From assembly GCA_903858085.1 (NCBI GenBank), contig CAIOHJ010000183.1, forward strand, positions 1 to 13,118: a stretch of 13,118 bases of DNA, given 5' to 3'. The notes under the pieces were generated by a model. The model saw only the letters and a list, made by a program, of their open reading frames with translations. It was not told the DNA's origin and searched no databases. This stretch comes from an uncultured Chloroflexota bacterium (GTDB taxonomy: Bacteria > Chloroflexota > Anaerolineae > Caldilineales > Caldilineaceae). Made by a program: the position numbers and the translations under genes. Shown here piece by piece: positions 5,843 through 12,276 of this stretch (the stretch's first letter is position 1; each line of letters opens with the position of its first letter).

Positions 5843-8788
5843 TTACGGCGGAGACGGCAGACGCAGGGCCAGCGCCTCGGCTGGGTGCAGGGCTCTGCGT
5901 CCGCTGGCGCTCAAAATTTGCTGGCGGCAGCTGACCCCGGCCGCCACGATTCGGGTCTCGGGGGGGGCGGCGCGCACGGCGGGCAGCAGCCCGTGCTCGG
6001 CCATTTTGAGCGACACGGCGACATGTTCCTTTTCGTAGCCGAAGGCCCCTGCCATGCCACAGCAGGTGCTGTCTATCTCGCGCACGCTGTACCCTGCCTG
6101 CCCCAAGGCACGGAGAATCCCCTGGCTCCCCAGCAGCGCCTTCTGATGGCAGTGGTTGTGCAGCAGCGCCGCAGCCGGCTCTTTGCTGTAATCGAGGTGG
6201 AGCTGGCCGGCTGCCACCCCGGCCCCGAGAAACTCTTCCAGCGTGCTGCAAAGAGCCACGACCCTCGCCAGCCGGGGCTCTTCCGGGAGCAGCGCCGCGT
6301 AGTCGTCAACGACCGCAGACCAGTCGCTGGGTTCGAGAAAGAGAATGGGGTGGCCGGCTTCCGCAGCGGGATGCAGCGCCTCGACGGCGCGTCGGGCTTT
6401 GCGCCGGGCCAGGTCGACCATCCCCTTGGAGAGGGCGGGGCGCCCGCTGTCGGTGACCGCTGCCAGCGTCACCGACAGCCCGGCTGCGCTCAGCACAGCC
6501 AGCGCAGCTCGTGCGACGTGCGGAGAGGAAAAGGTGTTGTAGGTGTCGACAAAAAGCAGCACCTGGCCGGCAGATCCGGCCCGCTTGGCGTTGAACTGGC
6601 TGGCCAGCCGGCGGTCCACCGGGGTGCGGCTGAAGGAGGGCAACGACCGTTGGCGGCTGATGCCCAGCCAGCGGTCGAGGAGGCTCTGGGTGAATCGCTG
6701 GCCCAGCACCCAGTTGGCCAGCGGGGCACGCCATCCGGAGGCCAGTCGGCTCACGGGGTCGATCTGTGCAAAGAGAGAGTCGCGTAAAGGTCTGCGCTGT
6801 GTGGCGTAATAGTGGGCCAGAAATTCGGTTTTGATGCGCGCCATGTCGACCGAGGAGGGGCACTCTGCTTTGCAAGCCTTGCAGCCGACACACAGGTCGA
6901 GCGCTGCATAAAGACGGGGGCTGGCCAGCTCCTGGGCGGGCAGCCGCCCCGACAGCACTGCGCGCAGCAGGTTGGCCCGCCCGCGTGTGCTGTGTTCTTC
7001 CTCGCGGGTGGCCATGAAGCTCGGGCACATCGCGCCTGTCGTCAGTTTGCGACAGACCCCTGCCCCGTTGCACATTTCAATTTCCATAGTAAACCCAGAC
7101 GGCCAGTGCAATTTTGTTTGCAGAGAAAGGGGGGGGAGTGCTCTGTCGTCGCGCAGCGCGTGGTGCTGGGGGGGAGCGTCGACGATGTTGCCGGGGTTGA
7201 AGCGGTTGTGGGGGTCGAAAGCAGCCTTCACCTCTTTGAAAAGTCCATAAAGGGCTGGTCCGTAGAACCGTTCGGCCAGCCAGCTGCGCACCCGGCCGTC
7301 GCCATGTTCGCTGGAGAGTGCGCCTCCATACGAGCCCAGCAGGTCGGCGACAAAGCGGCTGATGGCTGCCATCTTGTCGATTTCGGCGCCCAGTTTGAGG
7401 TTGATAAGCGGGCGGATATGCAGGCAGCCGGCCGAGGCGTGGGCGTAATAGGTCATCTGCGTGCCCAGTTCACGGCAGAAGGCTTCGACCTGGGGGATGT
7501 AGGCGGCCAGGTGGTGGGGGGGGACGGCTGTATCTTCGATAAAGGGGATGGGTTTCCAGTCGCTGCGCATGCTCATCAGGAGGCCCAGCCCGATCTTGCG
7601 TACGGCCCAGACATTGGCTTGCAGGCTGGGGTCGAAGAGGGGGGTGATTGTGAGGGAGGGGGGGGCGCTGTCGAGCAGCTGTTGGAGGTGGGCGCGCAGC
7701 TCGGCTTCGCTCTCTGCCTGGTATTCCACGGCCAGAAAACAAAAGGGGGTCCCTTTGAGGAAGGAGCGGACCAGGCGGGCTGCCTCGCGATTTTCGGCGG
7801 CCATGCGCAGGCTGAGGTCATCGATCAGCTCGATGGCGGTCGGGCGGGTTGCCAGCAGGTCGGGCACGGCTTCCAGCGAAGCGAGCAGGCTGGGGAACTC
7901 GACGATCGCGAGTGCTGTCAACCGTGGCCGTTCGACGAGCTTGAGTTTGAGCTCGGTGATGGTGGCCAGGGTGCCTTCGGCGCCGGCGATCAGATTGGCA
8001 AGGTTGAAGCGGGGGTCCTGGGGCAGGTAGTGGTCGATGGTGCCGTCGTGTACGAAGCGGGCCAGGTTGTAGCCGCCGCAGCGGCGCCAGTGGCGTGGGG
8101 TGCCCTCGCGAAGGATGCGCCGATTGGATTCATCTTCGGTCAGGGCTGCGATGCGGCGGTAGATCTCCCCTTCGCGGCGGCTGCTGTGCAGCTTCTGGCG
8201 CAGCTCTTCTGGGGAGAGGGGGCGCAGCTGTGCGGAGGAGCCGTCGTCGAGCAGCACCTGGGCTTCCAGCAGATGGTCGGCCGCCATGCCGTAGACGATC
8301 GAGTGGCTGCCGGTGGCGTTGTTAGAGACAATTCCGCCCAGGCAGGCGCGGTTGCTGGAGGCTGGGTCGGGGCCAAACTGCAGCCCGTGTGGCCGGAGGG
8401 CGGCGTTGAGGCGGTCGAGAACGATGCCCGGCTGCACGCGCACCCAGCGTTCTTCTCGGTTGAACTCGATCATCTGATCCATCCAGCGGGAGGTATCGAG
8501 CACCAGCGCGGCGTTGACGCTCTGGCCGGCCAGGCTGCTGCCGCCGCCGCGAGGCAGCAGGGGCATGGCATGGCGGGCGGCCAGCTCGATCGCTGCCTGC
8601 AGATCGTCGGCGTCTTTGGGCAGCAGGACAGCATGGGGCAGGACCTGGTAGAGGCTGGCATCTGTGCTGTAGAGCAGACGTGTATAGGGGTCTGTCCGCA
8701 GGTCGCCGCGCACCTGCGGGCGGAGTGCGGCAAGGTATTCCTGGAGGGCGGCAGGTGGCAGGGCAGGTGGCAGGGCAGGTGGCGGCAT
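5843..8788 (-). CDS. FAD-linked oxidase fused to Fe-S/CCG reductase half (YdiJ-like 2-hydroxyacid dehydrogenase)
   Basis: This 981-residue fusion oxidises D-2-hydroxyacids in related proteins; E. coli YdiJ (1018 residues) acts on D-2-hydroxyglutarate. The N-terminal half is a VAO/PCMH-type FAD domain: LPRGGGSSLAGQS (about 78-90), GPDPASSNRACLGGIVSNNATG (139-160, shown in part: the glycine-rich FAD loop), HASAGCLHIRP with His450 and His457, EHGDGR (494-499) and FDPHNRFNPGNI, typical of the FAD-oxidase C domain. Then comes an iron-sulfur region with Cys573, Cys579 and Cys588 followed by a complete CxxCxxCxxxCP set (Cys633, 636, 639, 643). The C-terminal part carries CCG-domain motifs HCHQK (Cys880) and STCCGMAG (Cys909-910). 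The frame stays open upstream to 9010, but the ATG at 8788 has AAGGAG 10 nt before it, and the upstream part overlaps the divergent promoter region. The exact substrate (2-hydroxyglutarate, lactate or glycolate) is not decidable here. Confidence 0.92.
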   Translation of the reverse strand: MPPPALPPALPPAALQEYLAALRPQVRGDLRTDPYTRLLYSTDASLYQVLPHAVLLPKDADDLQAAIELAARHAMPLLPRGGGSSLAGQSVNAALVLDTSRWMDQMIEFNREERWVRVQPGIVLDRLNAALRPHGLQFGPDPASSNRACLGGIVSNNATGSHSIVYGMAADHLLEAQVLLDDGSSAQLRPLSPEELRQKLHSSRREGEIYRRIAALTEDESNRRILREGTPRHWRRCGGYNLARFVHDGTIDHYLPQDPRFNLANLIAGAEGTLATITELKLKLVERPRLTALAIVEFPSLLASLEAVPDLLATRPTAIELIDDLSLRMAAENREAARLVRSFLKGTPFCFLAVEYQAESEAELRAHLQQLLDSAPPSLTITPLFDPSLQANVWAVRKIGLGLLMSMRSDWKPIPFIEDTAVPPHHLAAYIPQVEAFCRELGTQMTYYAHASAGCLHIRPLINLKLGAEIDKMAAISRFVADLLGSYGGALSSEHGDGRVRSWLAERFYGPALYGLFKEVKAAFDPHNRFNPGNIVDAPPQHHALRDDRALPPLSLQTKLHWPSGFTMEIEMCNGAGVCRKLTTGAMCPSFMATREEEHSTRGRANLLRAVLSGRLPAQELASPRLYAALDLCVGCKACKAECPSSVDMARIKTEFLAHYYATQRRPLRDSLFAQIDPVSRLASGWRAPLANWVLGQRFTQSLLDRWLGISRQRSLPSFSRTPVDRRLASQFNAKRAGSAGQVLLFVDTYNTFSSPHVARAALAVLSAAGLSVTLAAVTDSGRPALSKGMVDLARRKARRAVEALHPAAEAGHPILFLEPSDWSAVVDDYAALLPEEPRLARVVALCSTLEEFLGAGVAAGQLHLDYSKEPAAALLHNHCHQKALLGSQGILRALGQAGYSVREIDSTCCGMAGAFGYEKEHVAVSLKMAEHGLLPAVRAAPPETRIVAAGVSCRQQILSASGRRALHPAEALALRLPSPP
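8751..8786. repeat. 12-bp tandem repeat, three copies, at the start of the FAD/Fe-S gene
   Basis: GCAGGTGGCAGG is repeated at 8751-8762 and 8763-8774, with a third copy at 8775-8786 differing only near its end. On the minus strand it encodes the PPAL repeats directly after the initiator Met of the FAD/Fe-S protein. Length is a multiple of three, so copy-number change would keep the frame. Confidence 0.9.
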
Positions 8789-8798
8789 GTGGGTCTGG

Positions 8799-8804
8799 CT
8801 CCTT
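8799..8804 (-). promoter_or_regulatory. Ribosome-binding site of the FAD/Fe-S gene
   Basis: AAGGAG on the minus strand, 10 nt before the ATG at 8788. It decides the start against a longer open frame that runs to 9010. Confidence 0.75.
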
Positions 8805-8839
8805 GGGCTCGTTGCAGGTGGGGAGATCGACTTTCTTGC

Positions 8840-8868
8840 AGTATATGCGGGCCGGGCGGGCTGCGCAA
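8840..8868 (-). promoter_or_regulatory. Candidate promoter of the FAD/Fe-S gene
   Basis: On the minus strand TTGCGC (8863-8868), a 17-bp spacer and TATACT (8840-8845, 5 of 6 consensus) form a plausible housekeeping-type promoter. A leader of about 45 nt would run to the ATG at 8788. It backs onto the plus-strand promoter at 8907-8915, so both could be controlled from the same short region. Confidence 0.45.
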
Positions 8869-8906
8869 TTTTGGGGAGGGGCAGCACTCTGGCATGCTGG
8901 CGCGCA

Positions 8907-8915
8907 TGGTATGAT
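8907..8915 (+). promoter_or_regulatory. Candidate extended -10 promoter of the Gfo/Idh-GNAT operon
   Basis: TGGTATGAT has the TG-N-TATGAT form of an extended -10 element, which can work with a poor -35. No good -35 is visible 16-18 bp upstream. The ATG at 8961 would follow after a leader of about 38 nt. Confidence 0.45.
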
Positions 8916-8945
8916 GGGAGCTGTTGTGAACTGCCACCCATTTTC

Positions 8946-8953
8946 AAAGGAGG
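8946..8953 (+). promoter_or_regulatory. Strong ribosome-binding site of the Gfo/Idh gene
   Basis: AAAGGAGG is a near-perfect match to the 16S rRNA tail, 7 nt before the ATG at 8961. It fixes the start against a frame that is open from 8787. Confidence 0.85.
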
Positions 8954-8960
8954 AACTCCC

Positions 8961-9968
8961 ATGAGCCAGGCTGTCCGCTGGGCGCTGTTGTCCACCGCCA
9001 ACATCAACAAGGCCCTGATCGGGCCGCTGCGCCGTGCCGAGCGCAGCGAGCTGGTCGCCGTGGCCAGCCGGGATCGCGAGCGGGCTGCCGCCTATGCCAG
9101 CCAGCATGCGATCCCGAAGATCTATGGCAGTTACGCTGCGCTGCTTGCCGACCCTGAGATCGACGCGATCTATCTTTCGCTGCCCAACGGGCTGCATGCC
9201 GAGTGGGCGGTGGCGGCCTTGCGTGCGGGCAAGCATGTGCTCTGTGAAAAGCCGCTTGTGGTGAGCATGGCTGAATTTGAGCAGGTCGAGGCTGCTGCCC
9301 GGAGCAGCGGGGCAACCATTTTTGAAGCCTTCATGTACCTGCATCACCCGCAGACCCGCCGTGCCCTTGCGCTGGTGCGCAGCGGCCAGCTGGGCAGGCT
9401 GCAGCTGGTCAACAGCTGGTTCAACTTCCACCTGCCCCCGGAGCGTGCAGCCAATGTGCGTCTTCAGGCAGGGTTGACGGGCGGGTCGGGGTGGGATGTC
9501 GGGGTCTACCCGAACAGTCTGTCGATCACGCTGATCGGCGAGGGGGCGCCGGTGGAAGTGTGGGCGCAGCAGACAGTCGGCGAGAGTGGGGTGGATGTCG
9601 CCATGGTGGCCCAGCTGCGCTTTGCCGGCGGGGCTGTGGCCCAGATCTCTTCAGGATTTCGGACGCCCTTTCGAGAGGGGGTCTACCTGACCGGGGAGCG
9701 CGGGCTGCTGCAGATTCCGCACCCGTGGAAGCCTGGGGTGGGGGGGCAGGAGAGTCTGATGACGCTGACGGATCTGGACAACCGGAGTGAGTCGATCGTC
9801 ACGCCGCCGGTTGACCCGTATCTTTGTGAGATTCAGGCGATGGAAGCCTGTGTGCTGGATGGGGCGGCGCCGCTGGTCTCGCTGCACGATTCGCGGGCAT
9901 TTCTGCGCAGCATGCTGGCGATCTATGCGTCGGCGCGCACGGGCCAGCCGGTGCGGGTGGGCGCATGA
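8961..9968 (+). CDS. Gfo/Idh/MocA family oxidoreductase
   Basis: This is a 335-residue cytoplasmic NAD(P)-dependent dehydrogenase of the Gfo/Idh/MocA family, which acts mostly on sugars, inositols and related polyols. The N-terminal Rossmann domain opens with WALLSTANINKALIGPL, the STANI form seen in dihydrodiol-dehydrogenase-like and glucose-fructose-oxidoreductase-like members. It continues through VAVASRDRERAAAYA and YLSLPNGLHAEWAVAAL to the hallmark CEKPL (Glu96-Lys97-Pro98, Lys97 catalytic). FEAFMYLHHPQ (121-131) and GSGWDVGVYP (Asp179, Tyr183) supply the substrate-side residues. The C-terminal half is the usual beta-sheet domain. Length is standard. The start is set by the strong ribosome-binding site. 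The stop overlaps the next gene's start (ATGA), so the GNAT protein is probably made in coupled fashion. The exact substrate is unknown. Confidence 0.92.
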   Translation: MSQAVRWALLSTANINKALIGPLRRAERSELVAVASRDRERAAAYASQHAIPKIYGSYAALLADPEIDAIYLSLPNGLHAEWAVAALRAGKHVLCEKPLVVSMAEFEQVEAAARSSGATIFEAFMYLHHPQTRRALALVRSGQLGRLQLVNSWFNFHLPPERAANVRLQAGLTGGSGWDVGVYPNSLSITLIGEGAPVEVWAQQTVGESGVDVAMVAQLRFAGGAVAQISSGFRTPFREGVYLTGERGLLQIPHPWKPGVGGQESLMTLTDLDNRSESIVTPPVDPYLCEIQAMEACVLDGAAPLVSLHDSRAFLRSMLAIYASARTGQPVRVGA

Positions 9969-10498
9969 GCGGTCAGCCGCTTCCCTGCACGCTCCGGTTT
10001 TTGCGCGACGAGGATGCCCTGCCGATTGCCGAGGCTTTTGCTGCGCAGGGGTGGCAGAAGCCAGCCGAACAATATGTGCGCTACTATGCCGAGCAGCAGG
10101 CTGGCCAGCGGACGGTGCTGGTGGCGTGGGTGCAGGAGCATTTTGTGGGCTACACAACCCTCTGTTGGGAGTCGACCTATCCGCCGTTTCGTGCAGCAGC
10201 CATCCCGGAGATTGTCGATCTGAACGTTTTGAAGGGCTGGCAGCGCCGCGGTATTGCGACGACACTGTTGGATGCCGCCGAAGCGTTGATTGCGGAGCGC
10301 TCGTCGGTTGCCGGCATTGGAGTTGGGATGACAGCCGACTATGGGGCTGCCCAGATCTTGTATGTGCGCCGCGGCTATGTTCCAGATGGCCGCGGTCTGA
10401 TGGCCGGCGGTCGTCCGCTGCTCTACGGGGCCGAGTTCAGGGCAGACGACGACCTGGTTTTGTACCTGACCCGTCCGCTGGGCACGCTGGCCAGATGA
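9965..10498 (+). CDS. GNAT family N-acetyltransferase
   Basis: This is a 177-residue acetyltransferase of the GCN5-related family, which moves acetyl from acetyl-CoA to an amine. Motif A is clear: EIVDLNVLKGWQRRGIA (82-98), with the pyrophosphate-binding Gln93-Arg94-Arg95-Gly96-Ile97-Ala98, followed by the helix TTLLDAAEALI. Motif B is DYGAAQILYVRRGYVPDG (125-142). An N-terminal strand RFLRDEDALPIAEAF and the QGWQKP loop fit the usual fold. Its ATG overlaps the preceding stop by four bases (ATGA), and there is only a weak ribosome-binding site, so it depends on translation of the Gfo/Idh gene. The pairing suggests amino-sugar or small-amine modification linked to the oxidoreductase, but this is inference. 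It converges on the P450 gene. Confidence 0.87.
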   Translation: MSGQPLPCTLRFLRDEDALPIAEAFAAQGWQKPAEQYVRYYAEQQAGQRTVLVAWVQEHFVGYTTLCWESTYPPFRAAAIPEIVDLNVLKGWQRRGIATTLLDAAEALIAERSSVAGIGVGMTADYGAAQILYVRRGYVPDGRGLMAGGRPLLYGAEFRADDDLVLYLTRPLGTLAR

Positions 10499-10520
10499 GG
10501 ATGGGCGTGCGCTGCGGCTT

Positions 10521-10537
10521 GCCGGTCGGTGACCGGC
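10521..10537. terminator. Hairpin between the GNAT and P450 genes, possible bidirectional terminator
   Basis: GCCGGTC (10521-10527) and GACCGGC (10531-10537) form a perfect 7-bp stem with a 3-nt loop in the 60-bp gap between converging stop codons. No T run follows on either strand, so if it terminates transcription it does so without a classic U tract. Confidence 0.4.
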
Positions 10538-10558
10538 TGCTTGCAGCGGGCCACACAC

Positions 10559-11899
10559 TCAACGCCGCCGGATTTGCATCTGTACGCCGGGGCGTGGTTC
10601 CAGGGTGGCGCCCATGTGGGGGTGGATCTGGGCGCCGTTGAGCAGTCTGAAATCAAACCGTTGCAGCAGGCGGGCGAGCACGGCGCGCGCTTCGATCTGG
10701 GCAAAGGTGGCGCCGATACAGGTGCGGGGCCCGCCGCCGAAGGGAACATAGGTGAAGGGGGGAGTTTTTTCTTCCTGGCCGCGAGCAAAGCGTGCCGGGC
10801 AGAAGCTGTCGGCTTCCTGCCAGTACTCTTTGTCGCGGTGGGAGAGATAGATAGAGTACATCACCCGTCGGCCCTGTGGCACATGGTAGCCGCAGAGGGA
10901 GAGCGTCTCGGTGGCCCGCCGGTTGCCGACGTGAATGGGTGGGTAGAGGCGCAGGGTCTCTTTGATCACCTGTTCGAGTTGGAGCAGCTGAGTGAGCTGG
11001 TCTGCGCTGGGGGGCTGATTTTGGGTACCCAGCACCTGGTCTGCTTCCTGCTGGAGGGCCTGTTGGGTTTCTGGGTGTTGGCCAAGCAGATAAAAGGCCC
11101 AGGCCAGCAGTGCGGTGCTGGTGTCATGGCCGGCGATCAGCATGGTCAGCAGCTGGTCGCGCACCAGGTCGTCGGTCATGTCAGGGGTTGAGACCAGCAC
11201 GCCGAGCAGATCGGAGGGGGCGGGGGGGATTTGGCTCTCCGCCAATCGATCCCGGCGTTGGCGGATAATCGAGTACAGGTAGTCGTCCATGGCCTCGATG
11301 GCCTTGCGGTGGCGGGTGCTGGAGGGCGCACCGGGCCAGACGACCCAGAGGCCGGGAGAGATGTAGTCGATCAGATCCAGGATCGGCTGCCAGAGGCGCT
11401 GCAGGTGCGGGGTAAAGTCGACATGAAAGGTGGCCCCCATCAGGATCAGCAGGGCCAGTTTGCGCATCTCGACCAGCAGATCCTGTGTGCTGCCTTCTGT
11501 CCAGGCTGCGGTAACCTGGTCGGTGTAGCGCCAGAAGTCGGGGATGTGGTGCAGGACATTGCGCCGCTGCAGGACGGGGTCCATGATCTGGCGGTAGCGG
11601 TCGTGTTCGGCGCCGTCGACGACCAGCACCCCGCGGCGCAGCAGCCTGACCACAGGGTCGCTGGCGTTGCGCCAGCTGAGCAGGGTGCGGTCTGTGATCA
11701 AAATCTGACGATTGGCCTCTGGTCCGACAAAGAAGGCAGGCCGGAAATTGGGAGCTGGGATCTCAAAAGCCTGGCCGACCCACTCGCGCATCAAGGTCAG
11801 CGCTGTCAGCGGCGAGCGGTCGCGGGCCAGACCCGCCAGGACACGCAGCCCTTTGCGCGGTTCTGCTTTGGGGAGGGGACGAGATGCTTCCGCCATCAT
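10559..11899 (-). CDS. Cytochrome P450
   Basis: This is a 446-residue soluble bacterial P450 monooxygenase, a heme-thiolate enzyme inserting oxygen into organic substrates with electrons from a separate redox partner. All core signatures are seen: HDRYR in the C helix (about 99-103), the oxygen-activating I-helix LIAGHDTST (about 254-262, Asp259-Thr260) and KETLRLYPP with the ExxR pair Glu314/Arg317. Later come CPARF and the heme loop FGGGPRTCIG with ligand Cys394, then ATFAQIEARAVLARLL. Two adjacent ATG codons at 11899 and 11896 follow AAGGA by 10 nt. A longer frame to a TTG at 11959 has no such support and is rejected. The YP-PIHVGNRRATE and heme-loop style recalls the CYP110/CYP4-like bacterial group; this placement is a guess. 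No ferredoxin or reductase gene is in the window, and the substrate is unknown. Confidence 0.95.
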   Translation of the reverse strand: MMAEASRPLPKAEPRKGLRVLAGLARDRSPLTALTLMREWVGQAFEIPAPNFRPAFFVGPEANRQILITDRTLLSWRNASDPVVRLLRRGVLVVDGAEHDRYRQIMDPVLQRRNVLHHIPDFWRYTDQVTAAWTEGSTQDLLVEMRKLALLILMGATFHVDFTPHLQRLWQPILDLIDYISPGLWVVWPGAPSSTRHRKAIEAMDDYLYSIIRQRRDRLAESQIPPAPSDLLGVLVSTPDMTDDLVRDQLLTMLIAGHDTSTALLAWAFYLLGQHPETQQALQQEADQVLGTQNQPPSADQLTQLLQLEQVIKETLRLYPPIHVGNRRATETLSLCGYHVPQGRRVMYSIYLSHRDKEYWQEADSFCPARFARGQEEKTPPFTYVPFGGGPRTCIGATFAQIEARAVLARLLQRFDFRLLNGAQIHPHMGATLEPRPGVQMQIRRR

Positions 11900-11909
11900 A
11901 ATGTGGCAA

Positions 11910-11914
11910 TCCTT
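11910..11914 (-). promoter_or_regulatory. Ribosome-binding site of the P450 gene
   Basis: AAGGA on the minus strand, 10 nt before the ATG at 11899. It is the reason for preferring this start over the TTG at 11959. Confidence 0.6.
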
Positions 11915-11979
11915 GAATCTTCTGTCATGGCCAGAAACCTTGTTTGCCGGGCAGAACAAGCCCTTTTCTCTTTACAACC

Positions 11980-11988
11980 ACTATACCA
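11980..11988 (-). promoter_or_regulatory. Candidate extended -10 promoter of the P450 gene
   Basis: On the minus strand TGGTATAGT is an extended -10 element (TG-N-TATAGT, hexamer 5 of 6). No good -35 is visible at 16-18 bp. It would give a leader of about 75 nt to the ATG at 11899. The rest of 11990-12105 between this and the next promoter is AT-rich, with an 8-T run at 12081-12088; I see no gene in it. Confidence 0.45.
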
Positions 11989-12105
11989 CAGCTGCGGTGA
12001 AACAATGGCTGCCGGAGAGCCTGCTCTCTCTGGCTCCGAAACGCCAGCTTTTTCTGACAAATTTCCCACTTTGGAATCCGTTTTTTTTCTCAGCAATTAC
12101 AGAAT

Positions 12106-12134
12106 TTGTGTGATAGTATACTATCTGTTATAAA
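12106..12134 (+). promoter_or_regulatory. Promoter with operator-like palindrome in the spacer, secreted-protein gene
   Basis: TTGTGT (12106-12111), a 17-bp spacer and TATAAA (12129-12134) form -35 and -10 elements, with TGT at 12126-12128 making an extended -10. The spacer is occupied by a perfect 14-bp palindrome, GATAGTATACTATC (12112-12125), exactly between the two boxes. A dimeric repressor bound there would block RNA polymerase, as in TetR- or MarR-type operators. The palindrome also contains TATACT, which could be an alternative -10. No regulator gene lies next to it in this window. Confidence 0.6.
12112..12125. repeat. Perfect 14-bp palindrome, putative operator
   Basis: GATAGTATACTATC reads identically on both strands. 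Flanking bases (T on both sides) break the symmetry. It was seen only once in this window. Its position between promoter elements is the main argument for function. Confidence 0.7.
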
Positions 12135-12276
12135 TAAAGAATAAGCGTCTTCGAAGAGTCAAAAAAGAGGTTTTGAACAAAAACACAAACAAAATGTACA
12201 AACCGAATACGTCGAAGCTCCTGGATTTCTACGCCGGACACAATGCATAAATCAACAAAAACTAAGGAGAGCACCA
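12135..12276 (+). promoter_or_regulatory. A-rich untranslated leader with an 18-codon reading frame
   Basis: This is the stretch between the promoter and the secreted-protein ATG. It is strikingly A-rich, with a 10-bp palindrome TCTTCGAAGA at 12148-12157. It also holds a short frame from ATG 12194 to TAA 12250 that would encode MYKPNTSKLLDFYAGHNA, ending 26 nt before the main start. No good ribosome-binding site precedes the short ATG, so translation is doubtful. It could be a leader peptide, or simply unstructured A-rich leader that favours translation or mRNA stability. No known riboswitch was recognised. Confidence 0.35.
12264..12269 (+). promoter_or_regulatory. Ribosome-binding site of the secreted-protein gene
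   Basis: AAGGAG, 7 nt before the ATG at 12277, in an unstructured A-rich context. It selects the first of three nearby in-frame Met codons (residues 1, 7 and 10). Confidence 0.8.

Noticed and set aside
6812..8914. A 700-codon plus-strand frame
   Set aside because: It is antisense to the FAD/Fe-S gene, whose cysteine motifs and FAD signatures are unambiguous. The plus-strand translation shows no motif.
8787..8960. N-terminal extension of the Gfo/Idh protein
   Set aside because: The near-perfect AAAGGAGG 7 nt before ATG 8961 and the Rossmann start right after it fix the shorter form.
8789..9010. N-terminal extension of the FAD/Fe-S protein to 9010
   Set aside because: The extra 74 residues have no domain and overlap the start of the divergent Gfo/Idh gene. 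The ATG at 8788 has a good ribosome-binding site.
8322..9431. A 369-codon minus-strand frame across the divergent region
   Set aside because: It runs across the Gfo/Idh gene, both predicted promoters and the FAD/Fe-S start in the wrong frame, with no recognisable protein features.
11231..12133. A 300-codon plus-strand frame
   Set aside because: It is antisense to the P450 and runs into the AT-rich promoter region. The P450 motifs prove the minus strand is coding.
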